64,000 nucleotides of DNA from Sediminibacterium sp. (GTDB taxonomy: Bacteria > Bacteroidota > Bacteroidia > Chitinophagales > Chitinophagaceae): NCBI GenBank assembly GCA_017983845.1, contig JAGOAO010000003.1:95719-159718 (forward strand), written 5' to 3'. Positions within the stretch are counted from its first letter, which is position 1, and each line of letters opens with the position of its first letter. Positions 15,571 through 24,249 of this stretch are shown here, in pieces. The notes under the pieces were generated by a model. That model ran no database searches and was not told the DNA's origin. It saw only the letters and a list, made by a program, of their open reading frames with translations. Both the position numbers and the translations under genes were made by a program.

Positions 15571-17511
15571 ATGGTTCAAATTCAATTTCCAGATGGCGCA
15601 GTTAGATCCTATGAAAAAGGCATCACTGCATTAGGTATCGCTAAATCGATTAGCGAGGGCTTGGCAAAGAAAGTATTAGCCGCTTCAGTGAATGGCGAAG
15701 TATGGGATGCCACGCGTCCAATCAACGCAGATGCAGCATTAAAATTATTGACTTGGGATGACAATGAGGGTAAAAATACCTTCTGGCATTCATCTGCCCA
15801 TTTGCTTGCAGAAGCAGTAGAAATGCAGTTTCCTGGTGCAAAATTTTGGGTAGGACCTGCATTGGATAAAGGCTTTTACTATGATATCGATTTAGGAGGA
15901 AAGAGCATTAAGGAAGAAGATGTGATTTTACTTGAAAAGAAAATGAATGATTTGGCGAAGCAAGCCAACGCGTATATCCGCAAGGAAATGTCTAAGGCAG
16001 AAGCGGTTGCTTATTTTGAAGAAAAAGGGGATGAGTACAAATTAGACTTATTGTCTGGTTTAGAGGATGGTACGATTACTTTTTACACTCAAGGCGGATT
16101 CACCGACTTGTGTCGTGGACCACATATCCCAAATACCGCTGCTATTAAAGCCATCAAAATCACCAATATTGCTGGTGCATTTTGGAAGGGAGATGAAAAG
16201 AATAAAATGTTGACACGTGTGTATGGTGTGACTTTCCCGAACCAAAAAGAATTAGACGAATACTTATTATTATTAGAAGAAGCAAAGAAGAGAGACCATA
16301 GAAAATTAGGAAAAGAATTAGGCATCTATACCATGGACGACGATGTTGGACCAGGTTTGCCTTTGTGGATGCCTAATGGAACCATTATTATAGAAGAATT
16401 AGAGCGACTTGCAAAAGAGACCGAAGAAGCAGCTGGATACAAGCGTGTAGTAACCCCGCATATAGCCAAAGAAAGCATGTATATTACCAGTGGTCACTTG
16501 CCTTATTACCAAGATAGTATGTTCCCTCCAATGGAATTGGATGGCACTAAATATTATTTAAAGGCAATGAACTGTCCGCATCACCATAAAATTTTTGATG
16601 CAGAGCCAAAGAGCTACAAGGACATGCCACTTAGACTTGCAGAGTATGGCACTTGTTATAGATACGAGCAATCTGGTGAATTATTTGGATTGATGCGTGT
16701 ACGTTGTTTACATATGAATGATGCACATATCTATTGTACTAAAGAGCAGTTCGCGCAAGAATTTAGAGCGGTGAATGAGATGTACTTAAAGTACTTTAGT
16801 ATTTTCGGTATCGATAAATATGTGATGCGTTTGAGCTTACATGATCCTGCTAAATTGGGACAGAAATACATCAATGAGCCTGAACTTTGGTTAGAAACCG
16901 AAGCCATGGTGCGTGAAGTATTGATTGAGACTGGTACACCGTTTGTTGAAGTTCAAGATGAAGGTGCTTTCTACGGACCAAAAATTGATGTGCAAATTTG
17001 GAGTATCATTGGACGTGAATTTACTTTAGCAACCAATCAAGTGGATTTTGCACAAGGCCAACGTTTCAATTTAAGCTTTACAAATAAAGACAACGAACCA
17101 GAAACACCATTGATCATACACCGTGCACCATTGGGTACACATGAACGCTTTATTGGATTCTTGTTAGAGCATTATGCAGGAAAGTTCCCAGTTTGGTTGG
17201 CGCCTTTGCAGGCAAAGATTTTGCCAATCAGTGATAAATTCATGCCTTATGCTCAGGAAGTATTGGCAGAATTACGAAAAGCAGGTGTACGTGCTGAGAT
17301 TGATGACCGCAATGAAAAAATTGGTAAAAAGATCCGTGATACCGAAATTATGAAAGTTCCTTATATGTTGGTGATAGGAGAGAAAGAGGCTTCAGAAAGT
17401 CAATTATCTATCAGAAGACAGGGTAAAGGAGATTTAGGTATGATGGACAAAGCAGCCTTTATTTCACAGATTCATCAAGAAATAGTAGAAAGAAAAGCAC
17501 CTGATGCGTAA
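15571..17511 (+). CDS. thrS: Threonine--tRNA ligase
   Basis: 646 residues, full length. The N-terminal TGS domain begins VQIQFPDGAVRSYEKG. It is followed by the editing domain (HSSAHLLAEAV), the class II catalytic core (MNCPHHHKIF, RLAEYGTCYRYE, PLIIHRAPLGTHERF) and the C-terminal anticodon-binding domain. A -7-like element TATCTTTG lies at 15538-15545. It heads the conserved thrS-infC-rpmI-rplT order; infC starts 42 bases after the stop. Confidence 0.97.
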   Translation: MVQIQFPDGAVRSYEKGITALGIAKSISEGLAKKVLAASVNGEVWDATRPINADAALKLLTWDDNEGKNTFWHSSAHLLAEAVEMQFPGAKFWVGPALDKGFYYDIDLGGKSIKEEDVILLEKKMNDLAKQANAYIRKEMSKAEAVAYFEEKGDEYKLDLLSGLEDGTITFYTQGGFTDLCRGPHIPNTAAIKAIKITNIAGAFWKGDEKNKMLTRVYGVTFPNQKELDEYLLLLEEAKKRDHRKLGKELGIYTMDDDVGPGLPLWMPNGTIIIEELERLAKETEEAAGYKRVVTPHIAKESMYITSGHLPYYQDSMFPPMELDGTKYYLKAMNCPHHHKIFDAEPKSYKDMPLRLAEYGTCYRYEQSGELFGLMRVRCLHMNDAHIYCTKEQFAQEFRAVNEMYLKYFSIFGIDKYVMRLSLHDPAKLGQKYINEPELWLETEAMVREVLIETGTPFVEVQDEGAFYGPKIDVQIWSIIGREFTLATNQVDFAQGQRFNLSFTNKDNEPETPLIIHRAPLGTHERFIGFLLEHYAGKFPVWLAPLQAKILPISDKFMPYAQEVLAELRKAGVRAEIDDRNEKIGKKIRDTEIMKVPYMLVIGEKEASESQLSIRRQGKGDLGMMDKAAFISQIHQEIVERKAPDA

Positions 17512-17553
17512 CATTGACTATCTTTACCTCACAAAACAACGTTTTAATAATTA

Positions 17554-18135
17554 ATGGCATTACCGAACAGAGGACCTAGATTTAACCCAAGGTTTCAAAG
17601 ACAACAGGAACCAGAACATCGTATCAATGACCGTATTAGAGTACCAGAAATACGATTAGTAGGTGACAATATCACCGTAGGAGTTTACAACACGCAAGAA
17701 GCGCTTAAAATTGCTGCAGACCAAGGTTTGGACCTAGTGGAGATTTCTCCAACAGCCAATCCACCGGTATGTAAAGTCATCGATTATAAGAAGTTTCTTT
17801 ACGAGAAAAAGCGTAAGGAAAAAGAGATGAAAGCGAACTCTAAACAATCAGAGATTAAAGAGATTCGTTTCACTCCAGGAACAGATGACCATGACTTTGA
17901 TTTTAAAGCAAAACACGCCGAGAAGTTCTTACAAGATGGTAATAAAGTAAAAGCATACGTTCAATTTAAAGGTCGTGCGATCATGTTTCAGGACAGAGGT
18001 CAATTACTTTTGTTGAAATTTGCGGAAAGATTGGCTGAATCTGGTACTTTAGAGAGTATGCCTAAGTTGGAAGGAAAGAGAATGTTTGCCATTTTCCAAC
18101 CTAAAACAGGGGGCAAAAAGAAGCCTACAGCTTAA
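17554..18135 (+). CDS. infC: Translation initiation factor IF-3
   Basis: 193 residues. IF-3 keeps the 30S subunit free and proofreads start-codon pairing. The N-domain contains RINDRIRVPEIRLVGDN and the inter-domain helix EISPTANPPVCKVIDYKKFLYE; the C-domain includes IRFTPGTDDHDFDFK. The start is an ordinary ATG, unlike the AUU start that autoregulates infC in E. coli. A strong hairpin with a T run follows the gene (18188-18215), so much of the downstream L35-L20 expression probably comes from a separate promoter. Confidence 0.96.
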   Translation: MALPNRGPRFNPRFQRQQEPEHRINDRIRVPEIRLVGDNITVGVYNTQEALKIAADQGLDLVEISPTANPPVCKVIDYKKFLYEKKRKEKEMKANSKQSEIKEIRFTPGTDDHDFDFKAKHAEKFLQDGNKVKAYVQFKGRAIMFQDRGQLLLLKFAERLAESGTLESMPKLEGKRMFAIFQPKTGGKKKPTA

Positions 18136-18187
18136 GATTTCAATGAACTATCGGCTAAAATGCTGATAATCAATATAGATTTTACTA

Positions 18188-18215
18188 GGGCCCGATATTT
18201 TCGGGCCCTTTTTCT
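18188..18215 (+). terminator. Terminator or attenuator between infC and rpmI
   Basis: An 8-bp GC-rich stem, GGGCCCGA with TCGGGCCC, and a five-base loop are followed by TTTTTCTTT. It lies 53 bases after the infC stop and directly before the rpmI promoter. Confidence 0.85.
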
Positions 18216-18245
18216 TTGCTATATTCCCAATCTGTATTACCTTCG
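18215..18245 (+). promoter_or_regulatory. Promoter of rpmI-rplT
   Basis: TTTG (18215-18218), a 19-base spacer, and TACCTTCG (18238-18245), which is TAnnTTTG with one change. It would give an mRNA leader of about 75 bases, containing a small hairpin GTTCT/AGAAC (18275-18292), before the rpmI ATG. Confidence 0.7.
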
Positions 18246-18325
18246 CCATCCATTTCCCACAAGGCCCAATAAGTGTTCTGCCTGAGTAGAACCGCCAGCA
18301 GGGAGTAATCGATAAGATTATAATA

Positions 18326-18526
18326 ATGCCAAAAGTAAAAACTAACTCAAGCGCAAAAAAGCGTTTTAAAGTTACTGGAACAGGAGAAATCTCTTTCCAA
18401 AAAGCGTTCAAAAGACACATTTTAACCAAGAAATCTACAAAGCGTAAAAGAGCAATGAGAAAGAAAGGTTTAGTAGGATCAACTAACAAAGACTTCGTTC
18501 TTCGTTTATTAAGATTAAAAGGATAA
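18326..18526 (+). CDS. rpmI: 50S ribosomal protein L35
   Basis: 66 residues, the standard length. The sequence is strongly basic, with the L35 pattern [24 protein letters not shown] and a C-terminal RLLRLKG. L35 binds 23S rRNA in the large subunit. It is preceded by its own promoter and a structured leader, and is followed 75 bases later by rplT. Confidence 0.97.
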   Translation: MPKVKTNSSAKKRFKVTGTGEISFQKAFKRHILTKKSTKRKRAMRKKGLVGSTNKDFVLRLLRLKG

Positions 18527-18601
18527 TACTTCCTTACTATTTCAACAATTTAATTCACCGAGTCCGAGGCTTTAAGTAGCCGATTCAAAAAAATATTAAT
18601 T

Positions 18602-18949
18602 ATGCCACGTTCAAAAAATGCCGTTGCATCTAGAGCAAGAAGAAAAAAGATTTTAGATCAAGCAAAAGGTTTCTATGGTAAGCGTAAAAACGTCTATACC
18701 GTTGCCAAAAACGTATTAGAGAAAGGTTTAACTTACTCTTATGTTTCTCGTAAGTTGAAAAAGCGTGAATACCGCACATTGTGGATTGCACGTATCAACG
18801 CAGCTGTAAGAGAAGAAGGTTTGACTTACAGCCAATTCATTAACTTATTAGCTAAGAAAGGTTCTGATTTGAACCGTAAAGTATTGGCTGACATGGCAAT
18901 GAATGAGCCAGAAACTTTCAAAAAGATTGTACAATCGGTGAAGGCATAA
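18602..18949 (+). CDS. rplT: 50S ribosomal protein L20
   Basis: 115 residues, the standard length. The N-terminus [18 protein letters not shown] and the segment [18 protein letters not shown] are typical of L20, an early-assembly protein that binds 23S rRNA. In other bacteria L20 represses the infC-rpmI-rplT transcript by binding a leader; the structured rpmI leader here makes similar control possible but unproven. A terminator lies at 18970-18995. Confidence 0.97.
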   Translation: MPRSKNAVASRARRKKILDQAKGFYGKRKNVYTVAKNVLEKGLTYSYVSRKLKKREYRTLWIARINAAVREEGLTYSQFINLLAKKGSDLNRKVLADMAMNEPETFKKIVQSVKA

Positions 18950-18969
18950 ATCCTACACTTTAGATATTC

Positions 18970-18995
18970 AAAAGCCCTCCAATTGGAGGGCTTTT
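18970..18995 (+). terminator. Intrinsic terminator after rplT
   Basis: An 11-bp perfect stem, AAAAGCCCTCC with GGAGGGCTTTT, with loop AATT, 20 bases after the rplT stop. Confidence 0.88.
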
Positions 18996-19046
18996 GCGTT
19001 GCCTAAGATTCCTTTTAAAATCAAGCCTAATATCCAATCAAAGAAC

Positions 19047-19054
19047 TATTTTTG
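19047..19054 (+). promoter_or_regulatory. Probable -7 element of the arginine decarboxylase gene
   Basis: TATTTTTG matches TAnnTTTG and lies 38 bases before the ATG. No clear -33 TTTG is visible at the right spacing. Confidence 0.45.
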
Positions 19055-19092
19055 TTGTCTTATAATAACAAGTAACAACCCCTGTATCATCA

Positions 19093-20529
19093 ATGAACAA
19101 TACCTACACTTCTCTGGTAAAACAAACATTCCATTTTCCTCAAGAGGGATTTGATAAAAATGAAAACGGTTACCTAGAATTTAATGGGCTAGATTTAAAA
19201 GCGATTATCGAAAAACACGGTACGCCTTTAAAATTAACTTATTTGCCAAAAATTGGAATGCAAATTAATAAGGCAAAAAAGATGTTTGCAGATGCTTTTA
19301 AAAAGCATAAATATGAAGGTGAGTATTATTATTGTTATTGTACAAAAAGTTCACACTTTTCATTTGTAGTAGAAGAAGCTTTATCGCACAATGTACATTT
19401 AGAAACTTCATTTGCATATGATATCGAAATCATCAATCAATTGTATAAGAGAAGAAAAATCAATAAAGATATTTTCATCATCTGCAATGGATTTAAGCAA
19501 AAGACCTATACCAGTAGAATCACAAAATTAATCAATACAGGATTCAAGAATGTAGTGCCTATTTTAGATAATGTGGAGGAGCTTCAATTCTATAAGCGCA
19601 ATGCAAAGCAGCCATTTAAAGTGGGTATTCGTGTTGCTGCCGAAGAAGAGCCAAGTTTCCCATTCTACACTTCTCGTTTAGGCATTAGAGCTAAGGATAT
19701 CTTGGAGTTTTATGTAGATGAAATTGAAGGCTACGAAGACAAGTTTCAATTAAAGATGTTGCATATCTTTTTAAATAAAGGGATTAAAGATGATATCTAC
19801 TATTGGTCAGAATTGAATAAGATTATCAACTTGTATTGTCAATTAAAAAAGATCTGTCCAGAATTAGATTCAATCAATATTGGTGGAGGTTTCCCTATCA
19901 AACACTCTTTAGGTTTTGAATATGATTATCAATTCATGATCAATGAGATTGTATCCAATATTAAAAAAGCTTGTAAGAAAGCAAAAGTACCGATGCCAAA
20001 TATCTATACAGAATTTGGAAGTTACACAGTAGGTGAGAGCATGGCGCATATTTATAAAGTATTGGCGGAGAAAAAACAAAATGATAGAGAGTGTTGGTAT
20101 ATGATTGACTCTTCTTTCATCACAACACTTCCAGATACTTGGGGTATTGGAGAAAAGTTCTTAATGCTGCCAGTAAATAAATGGGAAAACGATTACCAAA
20201 GGGTTGTATTAGGTGGAATCACATGTGATAGTCATGACTATTATGATTCAGAAGAACATATTAATGAAGTGTTCTTGCCTAAATTAAAAGACGACACGAT
20301 GGAAGATAAGGAAGAGGAGAATAAAGAACCATTGTATGTTGGTTTCTTCCATACGGGGGCATATCAAGATCAAATTAGTGGTTATGGAGGAATCAAACAC
20401 TGTTTAATTCCATCCCCAAAACACGTGATTGTAGAGATGGATGAGAAGACGGGGAAAATGGTAGATTGGGTCTATGCAAAAGAACAATCTGCGCAGTCGA
20501 TGTTAAAAATATTAGGGTATTTGAGATAA
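19093..20529 (+). CDS. speA: Arginine decarboxylase (PLP-dependent, alanine racemase-like fold)
   Basis: 478 residues. It matches the Bacteroidota arginine decarboxylase group (fold III PLP enzymes), which turns arginine into agmatine and CO2. Visible marks are the N-terminal TFHFPQEGF, the PLP-lysine segment CYCTKSSHF (Lys85), YTSRLGIR, the glycine-rich INIGGGFPIK, and the C-terminal GFFHTGAYQDQISGYGG. It is shorter than E. coli SpeA because it lacks the inserted helical domain. Agmatine deiminase and N-carbamoylputrescine amidase are encoded about 4 kb downstream, which supports the substrate call. It stands alone between two terminators. Confidence 0.88.
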   Translation: MNNTYTSLVKQTFHFPQEGFDKNENGYLEFNGLDLKAIIEKHGTPLKLTYLPKIGMQINKAKKMFADAFKKHKYEGEYYYCYCTKSSHFSFVVEEALSHNVHLETSFAYDIEIINQLYKRRKINKDIFIICNGFKQKTYTSRITKLINTGFKNVVPILDNVEELQFYKRNAKQPFKVGIRVAAEEEPSFPFYTSRLGIRAKDILEFYVDEIEGYEDKFQLKMLHIFLNKGIKDDIYYWSELNKIINLYCQLKKICPELDSINIGGGFPIKHSLGFEYDYQFMINEIVSNIKKACKKAKVPMPNIYTEFGSYTVGESMAHIYKVLAEKKQNDRECWYMIDSSFITTLPDTWGIGEKFLMLPVNKWENDYQRVVLGGITCDSHDYYDSEEHINEVFLPKLKDDTMEDKEEENKEPLYVGFFHTGAYQDQISGYGGIKHCLIPSPKHVIVEMDEKTGKMVDWVYAKEQSAQSMLKILGYLR

Positions 20530-20580
20530 ATTTTTGAATAGCTTGTAAACAGCTATTCACTCCTAAAACAATGAATATTG

Positions 20581-20611
20581 AAACGCCCCGACCTAAAATC
20601 GGGGCGTTTTT
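20581..20611 (+). terminator. Intrinsic terminator after speA
   Basis: An 11-bp stem, AAACGCCCCGA with TCGGGGCGTTT, followed by a T run, about 50 bases beyond the stop codon. Confidence 0.9.
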
Positions 20612-20707
20612 TGTGCTTTTTGGGGTTAAATGTTCCCATTTCGCAAAATTGTACGCCATTATGTCTTGTTATTGAATTGTTAATTGTCATAATGGCTTGA
20701 AAACAAA

Positions 20708-20739
20708 TTTGTAAGTGATTTTTAAAATACCTAATTTTG
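20708..20739 (+). promoter_or_regulatory. Promoter of the bacilliredoxin gene
   Basis: TTTG (20708-20711), a 20-base spacer and TAATTTTG (20732-20739) match the Bacteroidota consensus. The predicted start of transcription falls after the TTG at 20737, so the ATG at 20758 must be the translation start. Confidence 0.75.
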
Positions 20740-20757
20740 AGTCAAATAGAAGAAGAT

Positions 20758-21174
20758 ATGTACCCTGCAGAGATAGTATTACCAATGAAAGCTGAATTAG
20801 TAGATAATGGATTTATGGATCTAACTACGGCTGCTGAAGTTGAAAATGTGGTGAATGCCAATGGTACAACAATGGTTGTGATTAATTCAGTTTGTGGTTG
20901 TGCTGCTGGTGCTTGTAGACCAGGTGTTTTAATGGCAGTAGCAAATGCAACTAAGAAACCAGATCAAATTACAACAGCATTTGCAGGATTCGATATCGAG
21001 GCAGTCAATCAAGTAAGAGCAATGCACTTACCTTATCCTCCATCTTCACCAGCGATTGCTTTATTTAAGGATGGCAAATTGGTAAGTATGGTAGAAAGAC
21101 ATCAGATTGAAGGCAGTCCGGCTCAAGTGATCGCACAACACTTAATTTCTTTGTTCGACGAACATTGCAATTAG
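20758..21174 (+). CDS. BrxA/BrxB-family bacilliredoxin
   Basis: 138 residues from the ATG at 20758. It has the thioredoxin-like bacilliredoxin fold with the active-site CGC motif in VINSVCGCAAGACRPG, and the typical N-terminus MYPAEIVLPMKAEL. Bacilliredoxins remove bacillithiol from mixed disulfides on proteins. BshB1, an enzyme of bacillithiol synthesis, is encoded at 23433, which supports this role. It is a single-gene unit with its own promoter and a terminator at 21220-21249. Confidence 0.92.
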   Translation: MYPAEIVLPMKAELVDNGFMDLTTAAEVENVVNANGTTMVVINSVCGCAAGACRPGVLMAVANATKKPDQITTAFAGFDIEAVNQVRAMHLPYPPSSPAIALFKDGKLVSMVERHQIEGSPAQVIAQHLISLFDEHCN

Positions 21175-21219
21175 TAAATATATTGAACGCTTTTTGTTTT
21201 TAGATGGGTTAGTAATTAC

Positions 21220-21249
21220 GGCCGCACTTTCTAGTGTGGCCATTTTTTT
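21220..21249 (+). terminator. Intrinsic terminator after the bacilliredoxin gene
   Basis: An 8-bp stem, GGCCGCAC with GTGTGGCC (one G-T pair), is followed by a run of eight or more T. Confidence 0.82.
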
Positions 21250-21289
21250 TGCTGAATAATCACTTACTTTGCAGTACTTAAATTTGACT

Positions 21290-22441
21290 ATGTATCCTAA
21301 CTTATATTACCTCGTTAAAGACCTTTTTGGAATAGAACTCAATGCCTTGAAGTTGGTCAATTCTTTTGGATTTTTCGTTGCTTTAGCATTTGTGGCTTCG
21401 GGGTATGTGTTGTTCCTTGAATTAAAAAGAAAATCAACACTAGGGGAGTTTAGTTACAGTGAGGAAAAAGAAATAGTAGGCGCACCAGCAACGACTGGAG
21501 AATTAGTAAGTGCAGGATTTTTTGGTTTCTTATTTGGGTATAAATTAATTGGCGCATTTATCATTGCAGAGGCATTAAACAATACCCAAGCATTTATTTT
21601 ATCCTTAGAAGGAAGCATGGGTGCAGGTATTTTAGTGGCTGCCATCATGGTCTTTTTGAAATGGAAGGAAAAAGACAAAGTAAAATTAGCAAAGCCTGAA
21701 ACCCATACGGTACATGTGTGGCCGCAGGACAGAGTGGGAGATATTGTATTACAAGCAGCGCTTTGGGGATTCTTAGGCGCAAAGATTTTTCATAATTTAG
21801 AAAACCTGGATGAATTTAGTAGGGATCCAATAGGCTCTTTGATTTCATTTAGTGGATTGACTTTTTTTGGAGGATTAATCGTTGCCACAATTGCCATTAT
21901 TCTTTACCTAAAGAAATTAAAAATATCGGTGATCCATTTCGCAGATGCAATGGCACCTACGATGCTCTTTGCCTATGCGGCAGGAAGAATCGGATGTCAA
22001 ATCAGTGGAGATGGAGACTGGGGAATTGTGAATACCCATCCAAAACCTTTTGCATTCATTCCGGATTGGGCATGGGCTTATCAATACCCCCATAATGTAG
22101 TAAACGAGGGTGTGGCGATACCTGGATGTGTTGGAGCTTATTGCAATCAATTGCCTTTACCAGTGTATCCAACCGCTTTGTATGAAATCATTGCCATGTT
22201 TATCTTATTTGCGATCATGTGGAGCTTCAGAAAAAAGATTGTTCAGCCAGGTATACTCACTGGTATCTACTTGATATTTGTGGGAGCTGAGCGTTTTTTA
22301 ATTGAGAAAATCAGGGTGAACAATAAATATGATTTTTTACCTTTTCAACCAACCCAAGCAGAATTGATTTCAGTTATTTTGATCTTGGCGGGAGGCCTAT
22401 TTTTAATCAAATCAAAAGCTTGGTTCTTAAAACATAAATAA
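21290..22441 (+). CDS. lgt: Prolipoprotein diacylglyceryl transferase
   Basis: 383 residues from the ATG at 21290; an upstream in-frame TTG at 21269 lies too close to the promoter region. It is an integral membrane protein with about seven or eight hydrophobic segments. The Bacteroidota form of the Lgt signature is present as GRIGCQISGDGDWG, with TALYEII and GAERFLIEKIR near the end. Lgt transfers diacylglycerol from phosphatidylglycerol to the lipobox cysteine, the first step of lipoprotein maturation; several lipoproteins are encoded in this window. The YajQ gene follows after 11 bases. Confidence 0.9.
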   Translation: MYPNLYYLVKDLFGIELNALKLVNSFGFFVALAFVASGYVLFLELKRKSTLGEFSYSEEKEIVGAPATTGELVSAGFFGFLFGYKLIGAFIIAEALNNTQAFILSLEGSMGAGILVAAIMVFLKWKEKDKVKLAKPETHTVHVWPQDRVGDIVLQAALWGFLGAKIFHNLENLDEFSRDPIGSLISFSGLTFFGGLIVATIAIILYLKKLKISVIHFADAMAPTMLFAYAAGRIGCQISGDGDWGIVNTHPKPFAFIPDWAWAYQYPHNVVNEGVAIPGCVGAYCNQLPLPVYPTALYEIIAMFILFAIMWSFRKKIVQPGILTGIYLIFVGAERFLIEKIRVNNKYDFLPFQPTQAELISVILILAGGLFLIKSKAWFLKHK

Positions 22442-22452
22442 AAATTTACAAT

Positions 22453-22941
22453 ATGCCATCATTTGATATCGCAAGTACAGTAGACATTCAAACATTAGAC
22501 AATGCAGTGAATGTGGTGAAAAAAGAAATCACCAATCGTTTTGATTTTAAGGGGATCCATGTAGTGATTGACTTAAATAAAAAAGACTACATGATTAAAT
22601 TAGAGTCAGAATCTGAGATGAAATTGCAGCAGATAGTAGATGTGCTTTTAAGCAGATCTATCAAGCAGGGGATTGACGCCAATTCTTTTGATTTATCAAA
22701 AGAGCCTCAACCTAGCGGCAAAACTTTTAAGCAGGATGTTCCTGTAAGAAACGGATTAAAGCAAGAAGACGCTAAAAAGATCTCTAAGTATATCAAAGAC
22801 AAGGGTTTAAAGGTACAAACTGCTATTATGGACGATATTATTAGGGTTACCGGCAAGAAAATTGATGATTTACAGGAAGTAATAGCTGCTTGTAGAACGG
22901 AAAATTTTGGCGTTCCCTTACAATATATCAATATGAAGTAG
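22453..22941 (+). CDS. YajQ-family nucleotide-binding protein (DUF520)
   Basis: 162 residues, the family length. It begins MPSFDIASTVDIQTLDNAVN and contains RFDFKG, IKQGIDANSFDLSKE, and a C-terminal IRVTGKKIDDLQEVI. YajQ proteins have two ferredoxin-like domains, and some bind cyclic di-GMP; whether this one does cannot be seen. It lies 11 bases after lgt, probably in one transcript. Confidence 0.92.
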   Translation: MPSFDIASTVDIQTLDNAVNVVKKEITNRFDFKGIHVVIDLNKKDYMIKLESESEMKLQQIVDVLLSRSIKQGIDANSFDLSKEPQPSGKTFKQDVPVRNGLKQEDAKKISKYIKDKGLKVQTAIMDDIIRVTGKKIDDLQEVIAACRTENFGVPLQYINMK

Positions 22942-22978
22942 GTTCTAGTCCAGATTTGGGGAGATCCAACCCTAAAAA

Positions 22979-23010
22979 TTTGGTCAAAAACCCATTTTAG
23001 CCTATTTTTG
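22979..23010 (+). promoter_or_regulatory. Promoter of rpmE2
   Basis: TTTG (22979-22982), a 20-base spacer and TATTTTTG (23003-23010). The predicted mRNA leader of about 48 bases contains a hairpin CACGG/CCGTG at 23030-23045. Confidence 0.72.
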
Positions 23011-23029
23011 CAACCTATTTTATAATTGT

Positions 23030-23045
23030 CACGGCAAAAACCGTG
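23030..23045 (+). promoter_or_regulatory. Leader hairpin in front of the L31 gene
   Basis: CACGG, a six-base loop CAAAAA, and CCGTG lie 20-35 bases before the rpmE2 ATG, inside the predicted 5' leader. Ribosomal protein leaders are often autoregulatory, so this is a candidate control element only. Confidence 0.4.
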
Positions 23046-23064
23046 CAGCCTTAAAAATCATATT

Positions 23065-23316
23065 ATGAAGCAAGGTATCCACCCAGAAGCGTATCGTTTC
23101 GTTGTGTTTAAAGACATGAGTAACAACACTTCTTTTTTAGGAAAGTCTACAGCAAACACCAAAGAAACAATTCAATGGGAAGACGGTAATGAGTATCCAG
23201 TAATCAAATTGGAGATTTCAAACACATCTCACCCTTTCTACACTGGTAAGAACATGTTAGTAGACACAGCTGGTCGTATCGATAAGTTCAACAAGCGTTA
23301 CGCAAAAGCAAAATAA
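23065..23316 (+). CDS. rpmE2: 50S ribosomal protein L31 type B
   Basis: 83 residues from the ATG at 23065 ([18 protein letters not shown]). A TTG further upstream lies inside the leader hairpin region and is rejected. It has the type B pattern with EVSN-like [11 protein letters not shown] and a C-terminal [12 protein letters not shown]. The CxxC zinc motif of type A L31 is absent, so this is the zinc-independent paralog type. It is monocistronic, with promoter, leader hairpin and terminator. Confidence 0.96.
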   Translation: MKQGIHPEAYRFVVFKDMSNNTSFLGKSTANTKETIQWEDGNEYPVIKLEISNTSHPFYTGKNMLVDTAGRIDKFNKRYAKAK

Positions 23317-23337
23317 ATTAAAGCATTTAATTTTCAT

Positions 23338-23373
23338 AAACCCTTTCCAACATCAAGTCGGAGAGGGTTTTTT
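23338..23373 (+). terminator. Intrinsic terminator after rpmE2
   Basis: The stem AAACCCT-TCC with GGA-AGGGTTT (one internal mismatch) has an 11-base loop and a T run. Confidence 0.75.
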
Positions 23374-23396
23374 GTGTATTGTACCCAATCAATACT

Positions 23397-23404
23397 TACC
23401 TTTG
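23397..23404 (+). promoter_or_regulatory. Probable -7 element of bshB1
   Basis: TACCTTTG is an exact TAnnTTTG element 28 bases before the bshB1 ATG. A TTTG at 23371-23374 gives a spacer of 22, slightly longer than usual. Confidence 0.55.
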
Positions 23405-23432
23405 TTCCACTGGATCTATTAAATAAAAGACT

Positions 23433-24164
23433 ATGCAGAAATTAGATATTTTGGCCTTTGGTGCGCACCCCGACGATGTAGAATTAGGATGTGGAGGTAC
23501 CTTATTGGCTGCTGTGGCAGAAGGTAAAAAAGTAGGGATCATTGATTTGACAAAAGGGGAATTGGGCACTAGAGGAACTGCATCCATTCGATTAAAAGAA
23601 GCGTTGTTAGCAGGTGAAATTATTGGTGCAACCATTAGAGATAATGTAGGGATGAAGGATGGTTTTTTCGTGAATGACGAAACACATCAATTTGCTATTA
23701 TTGAAATCATTAGGAGATTCCAGCCTGAGATTATTTTATGCAATGCACCAGAAGACCGACATCCTGATCATGGGAAAGCAGCGAAGTTAATTGCGGATGC
23801 TTCATTTTTGTCTGGTCTAGTTAAAATCCAAACAACACATAATGGTGTAGCACAAGCTGCTTGGAGACCTACACAGGTTTTCCATTATATTCAATCTAGG
23901 AATTTACAACCCAATTTCGTGGTGGATATCAGTGCGCATATGGACAAGAAAATGGAATCTATCATGGCCTATACTTCTCAATTTTACGATCCAAATTCAA
24001 CTGAACCGAATACATTTATCTCCAGTAATTCTTTTTTAGAATTTATCAAAGGACGTGCTAAAGAATTAGGACAACAAATAGGCGTGCAATATGCCGAAGG
24101 ATTTATCACAGAGAAAATGATTGGGATTAGTAGTTTTGATGGATTGATTCAAAAGACCACCTAA
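23433..24164 (+). CDS. bshB1: Bacillithiol biosynthesis deacetylase BshB1
   Basis: 243 residues. It is a PIG-L/LmbE-fold zinc enzyme with the motif GAHPDDVELGCGGTL near the N-terminus and a later PEDRHPDHGKA. The BshB1 group is recognised by DLTKGELGTRGT and by a C-terminal end with YAEGFITEKM. It deacetylates N-acetylglucosaminyl-malate in bacillithiol synthesis. Together with the bacilliredoxin at 20758, it indicates that this organism makes and uses bacillithiol. Confidence 0.93.
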   Translation: MQKLDILAFGAHPDDVELGCGGTLLAAVAEGKKVGIIDLTKGELGTRGTASIRLKEALLAGEIIGATIRDNVGMKDGFFVNDETHQFAIIEIIRRFQPEIILCNAPEDRHPDHGKAAKLIADASFLSGLVKIQTTHNGVAQAAWRPTQVFHYIQSRNLQPNFVVDISAHMDKKMESIMAYTSQFYDPNSTEPNTFISSNSFLEFIKGRAKELGQQIGVQYAEGFITEKMIGISSFDGLIQKTT

Positions 24165-24249
24165 TGTTAAGATCAAATGAATACATCTTATTAAAGTGGA
24201 TGGTTCATTTAAATTATAAAATAAATAGAATACTTTATAACTAAGAAAT

